From the NCBI GenBank assembly GCA_029204225.1, contig CM055103.1:44985970-45049969 (forward strand): DNA of 64,000 nt, given 5' to 3'. The DNA comes from Diphasiastrum complanatum. Its lineage: Eukaryota > Streptophyta > Lycopodiopsida > Lycopodiales > Lycopodiaceae. Below are positions 22,128-34,360 of the stretch, one piece after another. Below the pieces are notes generated by a model. The model was given only the letters and a program-made list of their open reading frames with translations. It made no database searches and had not been told where the DNA came from. Both the position numbers and the translations under genes were made by a program. The stretch's first letter is position 1, and each line of letters opens with the position of its first letter.

Positions 22128-22955
22128 CTGTTGGAAATTAAGCTCACAATTGTCTCCTTGGTGAATGACTAATTTCTATTTCATGATTCTTCTTGCATGT
22201 TTATTGATCATTGATCTAGGGTCAGGTGAAACCAACTTTGGTTCTACGTCTGCTCATCTGATACCTGCAGGAATCACAAACTTAGACAACCAATTTATTT
22301 GAAGAACATCTACAATGAGCTTCCGGCTGATCTCCATCAAAGGGTAACCAATCCTATCATAATTTCAAATTCAGATGTTAAGTTCAATAATTTGAAGTCA
22401 TTGAAGACTTGGCCATCTTCAACAACTTCCACAAAATTAGCATTTAGAACAAGTTTGCAGAAATACATTACTTTTTCGACAGTCTGTAGAAATACACTAT
22501 GTCTTCAACAACTTCGGCTCTTTTGCATTTCCTCGAAATGCGACACATGCATAGTTTAAAAGTTTAATTGTTTTTAACACCTTCAATTTTTTTGCATTTT
22601 CTTGAAGAGAGAAAAATTTCCGAAGGTCATCTATTTTCCTCAGTCTAGCTCTTCGCGAATCATTCGCGACTAATAATTTGTCTAGCTGTTCACGACAAAT
22701 TATTCTTCTAGTGTTTTGTTAATGTTTGGCTATGTAATCAGAACGACCGTGATTTCTATCACTAATGTTTTGTTCATTTCTGATAGGCGTAGTCATGCTT
22801 AGGGAAGACGTAATATAGCTCATTTCGCTGCGCACGAAAACATTCCGTTCGAGTTCGTTTCTCATTCGAGTTTTGAGTTCGCTTCTTTTTTGTGTTTGTT
22901 TTCTTTTCGAGCTATTTATTTTCATCTCTCACACTCACACACCCTCCTTCTAACA
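22128..22955 (+). repeat. Copia 3' LTR (828 bp)
   Basis: The LTR starts TGTTGGA after the polypurine tract and ends TCTAACA, forming a short inverted terminal repeat. The right end matches the fragment at 20,077-20,208. Inner parts resemble the LTRs at 30.9-32.2 and 36.4-37.5 kb (CAGTCTGTAGAAATACA; TTCGCGACTAATAATTTGTC). Positions 22,530-22,640 are the reverse complement of part of the LTR at 3.9-4.05 kb. It appears to be a related subfamily. Confidence 0.7.
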
Positions 22956-23187
22956 AATTTGTGTTAAATAGAATCAAAATAAAAAATAATTATCATATAA
23001 TGATAGGTGTAACCAAATTTTTTATACATTGTATCCAAATGTCGTTTAACATTTCTAATTTAAGATCACTCTAAGAGAATTTAACATAAAATTTAATACA
23101 TTGTGTCAATATATTTTTTTCGGATTTAAAAGAAACTTAAATAAATAAATAAAAATTTAATTTACTACTTAAAATCCGATGCGTCGT
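22956..23187. other. No gene recognised
   Basis: AT-rich sequence between an LTR end and the foldback structures. No feature is supported. Confidence 0.4.
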
Positions 23188-23337
23188 ATGGAGTTGGTGT
23201 GTCCAGCGCGATACAGTGCATTGGATTTTATAATAATTTTTATTTATTTTTATTACACTGAATCGAGTTGGACACACCAACTCCATGCACTGCATCGAAC
23301 TGGTGCTTCAACCGATATATTGTATCGAGTTGAAGCA
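23188..23337. repeat. Two adjacent inverted repeats (foldback)
   Basis: An exact 18-bp inverted repeat (ATGGAGTTGGTGTGTCCA at 23,188-23,205; its reverse complement at 23,269-23,286) extends inward imperfectly to about 35 bp per arm around an AT-rich loop. Immediately after it, TGCTTCAACCGATA (23,304-23,317) pairs with TATCGAGTTGAAGCA (23,323-23,337). There is no frame. It could be a MITE-like element or a source of hairpin RNA. Confidence 0.7.
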
Positions 23338-24479
23338 TCTTCTCTGATGGTTGTTATAGGAAATTCTAGGTATTCTATTCATTTTATCGAGATATCAACC
23401 AATTTAGTATCATGTTTATATTCTGATGGCTTCAACACTTGGAATGGTTGAGCTACTGAAGCTACCTTTGATTAATGTGTCAATTCATATTATTTTTGAA
23501 AAGTTCAGATTATAACTAGAGGGAGTGTTTTTATTTACTAATGATCAGAGCTAAAGGATCTATTAATGGTAATGCGTATTGTTCCAAGAAACCCTAGCTA
23601 AGAAGGCCAACAAATTGGATGTAGAAGAAATTGTATCTTCTTATGTCCTCTTGACAAATAAATAGGATATGACAATAATGTTGCTGTCAGATCCAAATAT
23701 ATTCCAGATTTCTATTTACAAAGTCTTGTATTTACTGTTCTCTGTTTTGTTCTAGTAATCTAAATATTTAACACACGTCAACAACTTTTTGCAGCAAAGA
23801 GAAATAGGAGTGAACCCACGTCTACAACTTTTTCCGTCACAGAAAGATAGGAAATTATATTTCTATGCAATTGAAGATAACATGGAGATGTCATAACATT
23901 GAAACATTACACTTGTCTAGACTGTGATCGTTTAGAAAGATATTTGAAAATATTACATGTAATGCATAGTTGGTGCATTTTTTTATGTCCATTCTTTAGA
24001 CTGCTTAACAAGCAGAATGGGCGGAGACCCACTCTTTTCAACAAAGTCATTTTTACAACATCTTCAGGATCTGTTTCATGGTTCATGGGGGATACAGATA
24101 GCTACGAGTTTCTGTATGTATTGGTATTAGTGCAAGAAGCATAAATATCTGAACATTTTGCGAAAGACTACCATTTAATTTTCTAAAATGCATGAAATCA
24201 AGACATTATTGTGTATAGTTTATTATGTCAAAATGCATGTATTTGAAAATAGAACAAATTTTAATATGTTTCAATTTCTCATTATTTTATTTTAAATTTT
24301 ATTATGAAAAGTGACTTGCAAACCATGTCTGTTTAAAAGTTCAAAAATCTTGAAAATGTACAAAATCACACTTTTTTTGGTCATTTTTCAAACATGTTTT
24401 ATGCATGCGCAAGGTGTTTTTGAAAAGCACCCTAATTTAAGACACTTTTTGAGAGAATTTTAGAGAATATTCCAAAAGT
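23338..24479. other. No gene recognised
   Basis: This is AT-rich DNA. The longest open frame is about 80 codons and resembles nothing I know. The stretch 24,180-24,479 leads into an LTR promoter and may be its upstream U3 part. A block near 24,425-24,490 reads AATTTAAGACACTTTT and is partly mirrored by AAAAGTGTCTTAAATT at 24,473, an inverted repeat in front of the TATA box. Confidence 0.45.
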
Positions 24480-24690
24480 GTCTTAAATTAGGATTGCCTA
24501 TAAATAGACAAGGGACATCACTTTTGAAATCTTTTGGCTCATTTGCAATTGAGAGAACTAGGAGCTCCATCTCCTCTTTCTCCTTTGTGAATGTGCTCAT
24601 TGAGATCTTGATCTTGCTAGGTCTCATGTGTCCCATCACATGAATCCATGTACTCCTCACTCTCCATTATGGAATCCATCTCATTTTGAG
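24480..24690 (+). repeat. Copia LTR fragment with TATA box
   Basis: About 200 bp starting at GCCTATAAATAGAC (24,497) are nearly identical to 29,665-29,835, which leads to a PBS. It is therefore the R/U5 portion of the same copia LTR family in the same orientation. The 3' end and PBS are missing, and GA-rich sequence follows. Confidence 0.75.
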
Positions 24691-24853
24691 CTCATGCAAT
24701 TCCAACTAAATCGTTCTTATTCATATTGTAATTGCCGTTCGGTTGATTTAAGGCCTTTTTGGGCCTTATATTATGCAAAATAATATAGGGCCCATTTTTT
24801 TTCTCATTTTTAATCAAATGAGAGAGAGAGCACAAGAACCAGAGAGGTCGCAC

Positions 24854-24855
<2 letters not shown>

Positions 24856-24938
<83 letters not shown>
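24856..24938. repeat. GA microsatellite
   Basis: An uninterrupted run of about 41 AG dinucleotides. Confidence 0.97.
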
Positions 24939-24942
<4 letters not shown>

Positions 24943-24996
24943 CACAAGAGAGAGAAGAGAGAACGCAGGAGAGAGAAGAGGGACAACGCATAGCAG

Positions 24997-25436
<440 letters not shown>

Positions 25437-26640
25437 CTATAGTATACTTGCCACGTGAACTATTTTCAATGGTTGACCTTTAGAAAGTGGTAAAAACTCT
25501 TTGGCAAGCTCCACTATGTGGAGATCCTTGAGATTGGGCTTCTCTCCAAATAGAGCTTCAAATGGTGTGATTCCTCCAATGGCTTGGTTTGGCAATCTAT
25601 TGCACAAATATTTAGCACAAGTTATTGCTTCACCCCAAAATGGTTTGGATAGAGAAGCATCTAACCTTAAGGCCTTAGCACACTCACAAAGAGATCTATT
25701 TCTTCTCTCACTCACTCCATTTTCTTGAGGGGTGTATGGACAAGACAACTCCCTCTTTATGTCAACAGTCAATCAACTTATTGGAGATATATTCACCTCC
25801 ATTATCACTCCTTAGTACCTTAATCTTGGTACTAAGTTGATTTTCTACCAAAGTCTTGAACTTTACAAAAGAATCAAACACCATTGATTTGCTAGACAAG
25901 AGGTACATCCAACAAAATCTAGAATAGTCATCAATGAAGACTACATAGTACTTGGAACCACCATTAGACTCATGTGAAAAACTATGAACATCCGAATGGA
26001 TGAGTTCAAGAGGAGAGTTTGATCTTGATGTAGATCTTGAGAAGGGTAGTTTGTGAGCCTTTGAGAGGCTGCATGCTTCACACCTCTTCCCACACTTTGA
26101 CAAATGCTTGAGGAGTCCAATCGCAAGCTCCTTTGCTACCATAGATTCCATGGCTTTGTAGTTGGGATGGCCCAACCTTTTGTGCCACAGTTCCACCTTT
26201 GATAACTCCACCTTTGCCAGCTTAACACTCTCCACTGCAACATTAGCATCAAGCTTAAACAATCTACCTTGCTTAAAGCCTTTGGCTGTACATTCATCAT
26301 TTCTAAGGATGGAACAAACTCCATGCTTAAATTGTACATCCAGGCCATTATCCATTAACTGGCCAACACTAAGCAAATTCTTGGTTAACTTAGGAACATA
26401 AAGAACATTATCAAGATTCATCCTTTTGGATGATCCCACATACAAGAGAATTGTTCCTATTCCACTTATCTTACGTTCTTGACTACTTGCAATATAGATT
26501 GATCTATGTAAATCATTGTAAGAAAGTAAAGTGGAGAATATGTCCTTTTGATATGTCATGTGGAAACTAGCCCCACTATCAATCCACCAAGAATCATTGG
26601 TGTTGCTCTTGGATGATGGTGGTTTGTTGGAAACCATCAA
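25437..26640 (-). pseudogene. Copia protease and integrase, truncated
   Basis: On the minus strand the protease active site is WWIDSGASFHM (about 26,590), with the catalytic Asp present. The integrase zinc domain has WHKRLGHPNY and CEACSLSKAHK. The catalytic triad is represented by ELIHSDVHS, KVLRSDNGGEY and, after a frame change near 25,770, QENGVSERRN, so all three acidic residues are visible. The sequence ends soon after PNLKDLHI near 25,440; RT and RNase H are gone. It belongs to the element with gag at 26.65-27.57 kb and LTR at 28.2-28.9 kb. Confidence 0.85.
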
Positions 26641-27567
26641 GGATGAATCTTCATCCTCCTCCTCCTCCTGATGTGCAATGTTGCTTTGTTTGCTCTCTTG
26701 TGCCTTCTTCTTCTTGAGACATTCTGATGCAAAATGTTCTTTCTTTGCTTTGTTTGCTCTCTTGTGCCTTCTTCTTCTTGAGACATTCTGATGCAAAATG
26801 TTCTTTCTTTCCATAGAAAAAACATTTGTAATTGGACTTGTCTTTTATCTTGCCCGTTGAGCTTGAAGCCTCATCCTCCTCCTTGGTCTCCTTGAAGTGC
26901 TTCTTCTTGCCAGGTTTTCTTCTTGCCTTTGAATGAGAAATTAGCTTTCTCATCACCATCATGCGGAGAAATGACATTCATTCTTGCATTGGTATGCATC
27001 ATCTTACACTCTTTAGCCACTAATACACTGTGTAGCTTTTCTATAGTAGGCAAAGTGTCTTGGATTGCAAAGCTTTTGACCAAATTTGTAAAGCCACTCC
27101 CTAGACCATTGAGGACAATCTGAACAAGCTCACTATCTTGAATCTTCTCTCCAATGGAAGCTAACTCCCTATTGAGAGACTTGATTCTTAGCACATAATC
27201 ATGTGCACTCTCATCACTCCTCTTCATGCTTTGTAGAATCTGATTCCTAAGCATGAAAACCCTCGAAGTGTTACTAGACTCATAGATAGATTTTAAAGAT
27301 TCCCAAGCCTCTTTAGCACTCTTACATGATGATACTTTCCTTAAAAGATCATTGCTTACATTCATCTTAATACAGTGAAGTGCGAGCCTAGACCTCTTCT
27401 TCTATCTCACTGATTCCTGTGCACCTAGAGGTTCATCTTCATCATCTATTAGAAACTCATAAAGATCCTGGAGAACCATTAGGATCCATCCTCACTTTCC
27501 AAATAGCATAATTGGTAGAATTTAACCTCTCACTAGCTTCTAGAAGGTAGGCTCCCACTGATCCCAT
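26641..27567 (-). pseudogene. Copia gag with frameshifting 64-bp duplication
   Basis: Gag starts at Met 27,567 (MGSVGAYLLEASERL, then NYAIWKVRM). After two shifts it continues from 27,365 as MNVSNDLLRKVSSCKSAKEAW to ATCMN-like linker sequence. It is clearly homologous to the N-terminus of the intact copia gag at 47.1 kb. The zinc knuckle reads CFFYGKKEHFASEC, with its second Cys replaced by Tyr. A 64-bp segment starting GCTTTGTTTGC is present twice in tandem (26,683 and 26,747). As 64 is not a multiple of three, the duplication itself shifts the frame. It is inactive. Confidence 0.85.
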
Positions 27568-28183
27568 CTTACTAGTAAGATTCTACACAAAAGATATAGA
27601 TTTGTTTGAATCTGAAACTCACAAAGGTTTCTAACTTGCAGTGTTTCACTCAAATGTTGACTTCTCATCCAACAGATGGACTTGTAATCACAGTTCTATC
27701 ACTCCCTCACAAAGCTGGAATGAAGATAAGATGAGGTGAAAACTACTCTCAAGCAAATCTTGCCAATCTTGGCTATTCTTGGACAAAAACTGAATCTATC
27801 TCTCTCATTCATTTTGATGTACTTTCAAGACCTGATTTCCACTTTAAGAAGGTCTAAAATCTGCCTAAATTGATTAGGTTTCATGAAACAAATTCAAAAC
27901 TAATCAATGGCAAGTGATCTTGGTAGCTTATTCTAGGATTTGCACCAAAAATTACATCAAACTGACACCAAATGAATTTTATGTGATCCAATGAATATGG
28001 GTTATTAAATGCTGGTTCAGAGATGCCCACACGTGTGAACATTACGGATTTTGATCTTGAAAAAGTTTGGGATCAAATTCCCTCACCAAAACCTAGATAC
28101 CAGCTCGCCCTTCCAATACTAGCCTTTTGCACCAAAACCTGCTAAAACTGGATTAGATTCAAACACTGATCAATAACCTTGTA
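27568..28183 (-). other. Leader of minus copia element
   Basis: About 620 bp lie between PBS and gag start on the minus strand, with no frame. It contains one CACACGTGTG palindrome (28,028-28,037). A leader of this size is normal for this copia family (about 1.2 kb in the intact member). Confidence 0.55.
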
Positions 28184-28199
28184 CTTGGCTCTGATACCA
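28184..28199 (-). promoter_or_regulatory. Primer binding site (tRNA-Met), copia
   Basis: The minus strand reads TGGTATCAGAGCCAAG, the canonical plant copia PBS, directly abutting the LTR end. Confidence 0.9.
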
Positions 28200-28885
28200 T
28201 GTGAAAAGTACAGTACTAAGGACCATAAATGGATCTTTGAATGATCCACAAGGTTGAATGTATGCTTGTTAAACAATCTATCAGAAACTAGTCATTAGAA
28301 AACAAGATCTAGTTTAGCAGCTTGATAGAAAACAAGTAGAGACAATCAAAGCATTGATCAATAAGTGTGATCCACACGTGTGGAAATAAGGCTGTAGTAC
28401 GGCCTGTAGACAGTGTTTACAAAGTGCGAAAGCTGGGTTTCATTAGAAATCAAGAGCAATCACCATACAATGAGAGGAAACACGAGTTTCTCCTTGAGGC
28501 TCCAAAAAGTTTCTATCTTCTCACTATGGAGAATGGGAATACATAGTAAAACACACTTCCTTTGCTAAGTTAGGTGAAAATCCAGCATGTAATAAGGAAG
28601 TAGACTCCACTTTCTTGCCCTAATGTGAAAACCCTAGCCTAGATCCAAGAGTCATGCTTGGTAGGTGCATGGTAGGTACAAATCCCATCATAAATCATGG
28701 TCTAGATCCTACAAAGTAGGAATCACTACCAAATGGACACAACCACTCCTCTTGACTTGTGGTAACCTACTTTAGGTGTGAATGTACAAGTGGCACTTTG
28801 GCCATTCAAGTAACCAACAAACAATATTGACAAAATGTACAATATTCTACATGGCTAGATTTGCCAATGTAGGCAATTTTGCACA
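28200..28885 (-). repeat. Copia 5' LTR, minus orientation (686 bp)
   Basis: On the plus strand it runs from TGTGAAAAG beside the PBS to TTTTGCACA, a near-perfect inverted terminal repeat (TGTGAAAA/TTTTGCACA). It contains a CACACGTGTG palindrome (28,373-28,382). The outer 40 bp resemble the outer end of the 7.9-8.8 kb LTR. No partner LTR was seen at the other end of this truncated element. Confidence 0.8.
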
Positions 28886-29303
28886 CTTGCTAAATGGCTT
28901 TTCCTCTCTGACCGCCTCAGCCTGGTCTCTCAATTGGAGGCAAAATCCTTTGAGCACTTGGTTCTTTATTGCTATAGGGATCTCTTGTCGCAGATTCTGC
29001 ACTTGTTTAGTTGTTGGATCTGGATGACTCGTAACCAATATGTTTTTGACGGATCATCGACATAGTTATCAGCTGTTATGTGTTTTCACTATGCTTTCCA
29101 TTTTCTAGCTGCTATTAAGTTATGATAAACTGTCTCCTTGGGTGGTGTGCACTTGGTCCTTTTTGTCTGTTTCTGTTGATGTACTACCTCTCTGGGTGGT
29201 GTGCACTTGGTCCTTTTAGTCCGTTTATGTACTATCCCTTTGGATTAAGACTTATCGACTTGTGTAGCTTTTTTTATGTACGGTACATTTTTGCAAAAAA
29301 AAA
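28886..29303 (+). repeat. Possible LINE-like 3' end with poly(A)
   Basis: This unassigned block ends in a run of ten A residues (29,295-29,304). It holds two copies, 58 bp apart, of a unit containing GGGTGGTGTGCACTTGGTCC (29,135 and 29,193). T-rich tails with G/T-rich repeats before poly(A) occur in plant non-LTR elements. No reverse transcriptase motif is visible, so this is a weak call. Confidence 0.3.
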
Positions 29304-29479
29304 AGTGGGAAAACTTGAGATGTTTATGATGAAATGTAATGACAAAGCAGATGAATCATATGCCAAAAAGAGAGAGGAGAGAGGTAGAAGAGCTATGAAG
29401 CTAAATGGTACAATATATTCTCATCCCAATGACTTCGATTTATACCACGCAATCTCTTTTCACCTATGGCATGTTGATG

Positions 29480-29972
29480 AATGAATATGAAAACAAAACA
29501 AATGAAGATAGCACATAAAATTAAAATGCTATAGGTTTCCTCTTTAGGCCCTCCAAAGCACTTAAATAAGGATGATAGGCCAACAAGGGCCCAAATACAC
29601 TTAATAAGACTAAACAAGGGCTAACTATCCTCTAAGATAGTTATGTTTAGTTACGTTAGAAGGGATTTGCCTATAAATAGACAAGGGACATCACTTTTGA
29701 AATCTTTTGCAATTGAGAGAACTAGGAGCTCCATCTCCTCTTTTCCCTTTGTGAATGTGAGCCTTGGGATCTTGATCTTGCTAGGTCTCATGTGTCCCAT
29801 CACATGAATCTATGTACTCCTCACTCTCCATCTCCTTTTGAGCTTCACTTTGATATGAGCTTTGTGGTAGCTTATGGTCATTGCTCATCTTTGGTTCTCT
29901 TCAACATAGGTGTGGTGGTTGCCTCCTTATTCTGGCTTTCTTGGCTTGGATTGAGAGGTATGGCATATGACA
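29480..29972 (+). repeat. Copia 5' LTR end with TATA box
   Basis: A promoter-like GCCTATAAATAGAC lies at 29,669, and the following 170 bp match 24,497-24,690. The LTR ends near 29,972 (GACA), just before a PBS. The 5' border could not be fixed; U3 differs from the 24 kb copy. Confidence 0.65.
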
Positions 29973-29976
29973 TTTG

Positions 29977-29988
29977 TGGTATCAGAGC
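29977..29988 (+). promoter_or_regulatory. Primer binding site (tRNA-Met), copia
   Basis: The sequence TGGTATCAGAGC is an exact copia-type PBS, plus orientation. Confidence 0.9.
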
Positions 29989-30932
29989 TTAAGATCTAAT
30001 AATTATTTCATTTGAAGAGTTTATTGCTTTCGTAGCTTTCTTTTTGCTAAGTTTTAACTTTTAAATTTTTAGATCTATTTAGATCAATTTTTAGCATTCA
30101 ATTTCATTTTTAATCTCTAATTTGATTCCATATCTTTCTAGAGCTTTGTGTAGATTCCATTTGCACCAATTTGCAAGCAATTTGGATGAGGGATGCAAAA
30201 GTTATTGCAATTTTTTCAAAAGTAGTCAAAATAGGTGGTTACAAATTGGCTTTCACTTTGTTCAAAGTGTTTAGATTTGAGTTGAGGATTTCATCCTAGT
30301 TTCTTTACACAAGCTTTAGATCATGGTCTTAGCTTTAATCTTATCCATATGGCAGGTCATTTGGATTAATATTCAAAAAGTTATGACAAATTTTGATTTC
30401 TAGCTCTAGTTTTACTAGTTTTCTTTCTTCAAATTTTTTAGATCTGTTCTTCGTATAAATTTACTTATCAAATCACCATCAATTATTGATCTGATCGTAT
30501 AGGCTGATGGAGCTTTTCTTAGCTCTCTAGAAGTATTGAGTTTTTTGGTTGAAATTCAATGGTTAGCCTCAAATCCATTTAATAATAAGCGTCCTAACTA
30601 ACCAAAAACAGAAGGCTCGAATTTCTGAACAGAAGATCGAGAAATTCAGGATTGAACTTTCTAGAATTCTTCGATACTATATCGACTTGAAAAATTCTAT
30701 ATTTTTTGAGTCAGTGTATATTTTTGAGTCATTGTATAAATTTTCGATACTTGTAAATTTCAATATTGTTGGTCTAAAATCTGACCCAACGACTTCACAT
30801 TGACAGTCGACCCACCTTGTACATTCATTAACTGTAATGAGGCAGTTGTAATAACTGCAACAAAAGGTGGTTGTAGCTATTTTTAGGATATCAATCCTAG
30901 AATCTTCATAAAAAAACTTCTTCTAATTATTT
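29989..30932 (+). other. Copia leader cut by nested insertion
   Basis: About 940 bp of T-rich, frame-less sequence follow the PBS. No gag appears before a second copia LTR starts at 30,933, so this element was interrupted in its leader and its body is not found downstream. Confidence 0.55.
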
Positions 30933-32183
30933 TGTTGGATATTTCTCCTTCTTGCTAATCGACTAATCGATTTTAATCCTCATCCATTGTTTATCCAGTT
31001 CTGCAGATTTTCTCATGTTTTTGTACAGTCTGTAGAATTACAAGCATTTTTACACAGTTTGTAGAAATACATAGAGTTTGACAACAATGCCGCATTTTTC
31101 GCTTGTCGGGAAATGCGAGCAAATATGCAGAGTCACATTTTTTGCTTTCTCCAAAGTGACTCAAATGTTAAGGAAATGACTATGGCAAAGCGTGGGGCAA
31201 TCCTAAATTAGATTTAAGGACACTGTCGGGTTTTTCACAAAATGTTGACATTGTCGCTTGTGGCAGTTTTAGTTCATTTCTACAGAGTGACAATTTTGGT
31301 TCATTTATGCAGACAAACTATTTATGGCCAATTTTCACCGCTTATCAGCAATCAATTTCTGAGAAGAGATCGGATGAATGTCAGCGGACACCAGCCAACT
31401 GGCGATCGCATTTGACGACCTAATTGTTCAGTATATATAGTTATTCATATTCATACATTTCTCAATCAATGAAGAAGCATTTGAATAGTTAGCTCTCTTT
31501 CTCTCAATCCTGTGGGCTTGAATACTCCTGAGCATTCTAGCTTACTTCTTAGAGTTGTTTTAGAGATTGTTATTGCGCTTACTGCTTATTAGCATTGCGC
31601 TTAATTCAGAGTTTCATTTTAGCCGCTCAAAGATAGCATAGAGTATGCGGCTTCGATCTGCAACTTATTGTACTCATTTACTTCTGTCTTGTTTTCATAC
31701 TGAATCAATACTATCTTTTATTGTGTTTCTGTAGTTCTTCGCGACTAATTATTTGTCTAGTGATTTACGACTAATTATTTGTCTAATAACTCAATGTATT
31801 ATTGTTTGGCTACGTAATCATTGTAGTACTGATGATTTCAAAGTTAGTTACTATAAGATCAAACGTGATTTCTATCACTATTGTTTTGTTTGAAATTGAT
31901 AGGCGTAGTCATGCATAGAGAAAGAGGAAGATAGTTTACTCCACTACACACAATAAGTTTTTTTTCTTGTCATTTTGTTGGTTGATTCTGACGAATAACC
32001 AAGATACTCGGACAGAGCAACTCAAGAGCACCTCTCACCTTAGACCAAGGATAGAGAAAGAGGAAGATAGTTTATTCCGCTGTGTACGATAAGTTTTCTT
32101 TCTTCTCGTTCGAATATTTTTCATTCGAGTTCGTCTCTTTTCAAGTCGAGTTCGACCTATCTTTCACACACCTCGTTTTGACA
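30933..32183 (+). repeat. 5' LTR of plus copia element (1251 bp)
   Basis: The LTR starts TGTTGGATATTTC and ends TTTTGACA directly before the PBS. It aligns with the 3' LTR from 36,360. It has a TATA-like AGTATATATAG (about 31,430). There are two copies of a 27-bp unit (CGACTAATTATTTGTCTA) near 31,740-31,790. Between two copies of ATAGAGAAAGAGGAAGATAG (31,915 and 32,051) sits a 75-bp piece (31,976-32,050) that matches the start of a different LTR (see 37,472). The LTR is therefore chimeric. Confidence 0.85.
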
Positions 32184-32195
32184 TGGTATCAAAGC
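32184..32195 (+). promoter_or_regulatory. Primer binding site, copia
   Basis: TGGTATCAAAGC differs by one base from the canonical TGGTATCAGAGC and follows the LTR immediately. Confidence 0.85.
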
Positions 32196-32348
32196 GAAAG
32201 CTCTAATACTTGATATCTTTTGCGATATCAAAATTGATATCATATTCTTCAGTTCCTTTCATCTTTTCAGTATCAGAGAATTGATTTTCTGTTGTTAGCA
32301 TTACTACATCTTAACGTCATTGATACAATCGACAGGGCTAAGTTTCAG

Positions 32349-33180
32349 ATGGATTCTCAAAGTAAAGATGGTCTTATTGCATACCGGCTGAATGGATCTA
32401 ATTATCATTTGTAAAAATTTAAGATGAAGTCCTTGCTAATCGCCAACGAGATATGAGATGTTGTTACATGTACAAAAGTAAAATCTAAAAACGACACATA
32501 AGACTCAAAGTGAAAATCGAAGGATGGTACGCTTAATATCCTCAATGTATCAAATACACAGATTAGACACATAACTGAAGCTAAAACTTCAAAAGACATT
32601 TGGGACATCTTGAACTCAATATATGATGTGAGGGACGTAACTACTAAGTTACATCTACCAAGGAAATTCTTCACATTCAGGATGTCTAATGGTGATTCTC
32701 TTCAGAGTCACATTAACTAGTTTAAGAATCTTGTGCAATAGATGGCCGTTGTCGGATCAGTCATAGACAATCAAGATGCAATTTTGACATTGCTTTCAAG
32801 CTTGCCCTCTACATATGACAACTGGGTGATGTTCATATCGACACATTCAGATTAAACTCTTACTAGAGTTATCACTATGTTGTTGCAAGAAGACCGTATA
32901 GAAGAAGTCAAGACACTTTGTCTACTTCCTCCTCTCAGGCTCTATATGTCAACAAAGGCTCTAAGCGACAGAAGCAGAAAAGCTCCAAGAAGGCTGCAAC
33001 GAATCAGAAACAAACTCAAAGTAAAGAACAATCATCAAATCCACAGTCAAAGAAGAAGATGTTTTGTAGGTATTGCAAGCGCAATAACCGCGAGATCAAG
33101 AACTGCCGAATTCTCCAAGTGAAGAATGCAACCAAGCAACCTGATCAACAAGCAAACACAATTTCATCATGTCTCTAGGT
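32349..33180 (+). pseudogene. Copia gag, decayed by stops
   Basis: The frame starts ATG at 32,349 (MDSQSKDGLIAYRLNGSNY) and can be followed to a zinc knuckle (CRYCKRNNREIKNC, about 33,066-33,107). At least six in-frame stops occur, most at positions where the family has Trp or Gln (W to TAA/TGA, Q to TAG/TAA), that is, single G-to-A or C-to-T changes. Gag would form the particle shell, but this copy cannot encode it. Confidence 0.85.
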
Positions 33181-33184
33181 CAGA

Positions 33185-34360
33185 ATGGACGAAGGCGCAT
33201 TCATGGTCAAAGATCAAAGCGCATTTTTGGATGATTCATGGTTTCTTGATTCTGGAGCAACTCAGCACATGACCAATCAACGTGAGATTTTCAAATCCTA
33301 CACATCTTACAGCACGAAGAAATTTGTTCATCTTGGTGACAATAGTACTCACACTATTGAAGGTGAAGGTACTGTAAGATTGCGATTCCAGCATGATCAA
33401 TTCAAACTACTATCAAAGGTCTTATATGTTCCTAAACTCTCTACAAATCTATTATCAGTAAGTAGAATTACAGATTTAGGTCATAAGGTAGAATTTGAAT
33501 CTGATCAATGCAAAATTTTTGATAGGAGTAATAAGATCCTTGCACTTGGAAAGAGGCAAGGTTACTTATATAGATTGGCACATTGTTATTCTGAGTCTAG
33601 TCAAGCCTTGAAAATCTCTGTTCTAGTCAATAAAGCATTACTACAATATTATCGCTTAGGACACTTGAATTATGCATCTATTTTGAACATGTCCAAACAA
33701 TTCATGGTTGTTGATCTCGACTATCCTTCTGGTAAGGTCGATCTCCTTGTCTGTCATAACTGCATCTTTAGAAAGCAGGCTAGGATTTCTTTTAGATCAA
33801 ACCATAGACATGCAACAAAAGGTCTGTTAGATGTTATTCATACAGATATATGTGGACCTATGCAAACTCCTTCATTGTTAGATGCAAAGTATTTCATTAC
33901 TTTTATTGACAAATTCTCCTGAAGAACAGCTGTTTATTTCATTAAACAGATCTCAGGGGCTTTCATCAAATTCAGACAATTCAAAGAGCATGCTGAGAAT
34001 CAAACTGGCAAACAAATAAAATCATTGAGGTCAGATAACGGGAGAGAATACATCTTCGCTGAATTCAAAGAGTATTGCCTTAACAACGACATTGAGCAAC
34101 AATACATTACCTCCTATTCGCCTTAGTTAAATGATCTTGTTGAGAGAAAGAGCAAAAATTTGGTTGAATCAACAAAGTGCATGTTATCACATGCGACACT
34201 TCCAAAGTCCTTCTGGGCTAAAGTTATTTCAACAACAACCTATATTCAGAACAGATGTCCTACTAAAGGTCTCTCAAACAAAATGCCATTCAAAGTTTGG
34301 ATAGGTACCAAACCTTCTTTATCAAACTTACGAGTTTTTGGATGTACTAATTTTGCATAG
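33185..34360 (+). pseudogene. Copia protease and integrase
   Basis: The 245-codon frame 33,185-33,922 has the protease site WFLDSGATQHM (Asp codon 33,248) and the integrase zinc domain, whose first His is replaced (YYRLGHLNY) while CHNCIFRKQ remains. The first catalytic Asp is in VIHTDICGP, and a stop follows DKFS. The core continues with SLRSDNGREY (second Asp, about 34,033) and LNDLVERKS (Glu; usually QNGVAER). Stops and substitutions show it is inactive. The 34,160-34,360 frame covers the integrase C-terminal part. Confidence 0.85.

Noticed and set aside
28782-29027. 81-codon frame as a host or LINE protein
   Set aside because: It begins inside an LTR and shows no RT or other motif; only a weak LINE-like tail is kept as a low-confidence call.
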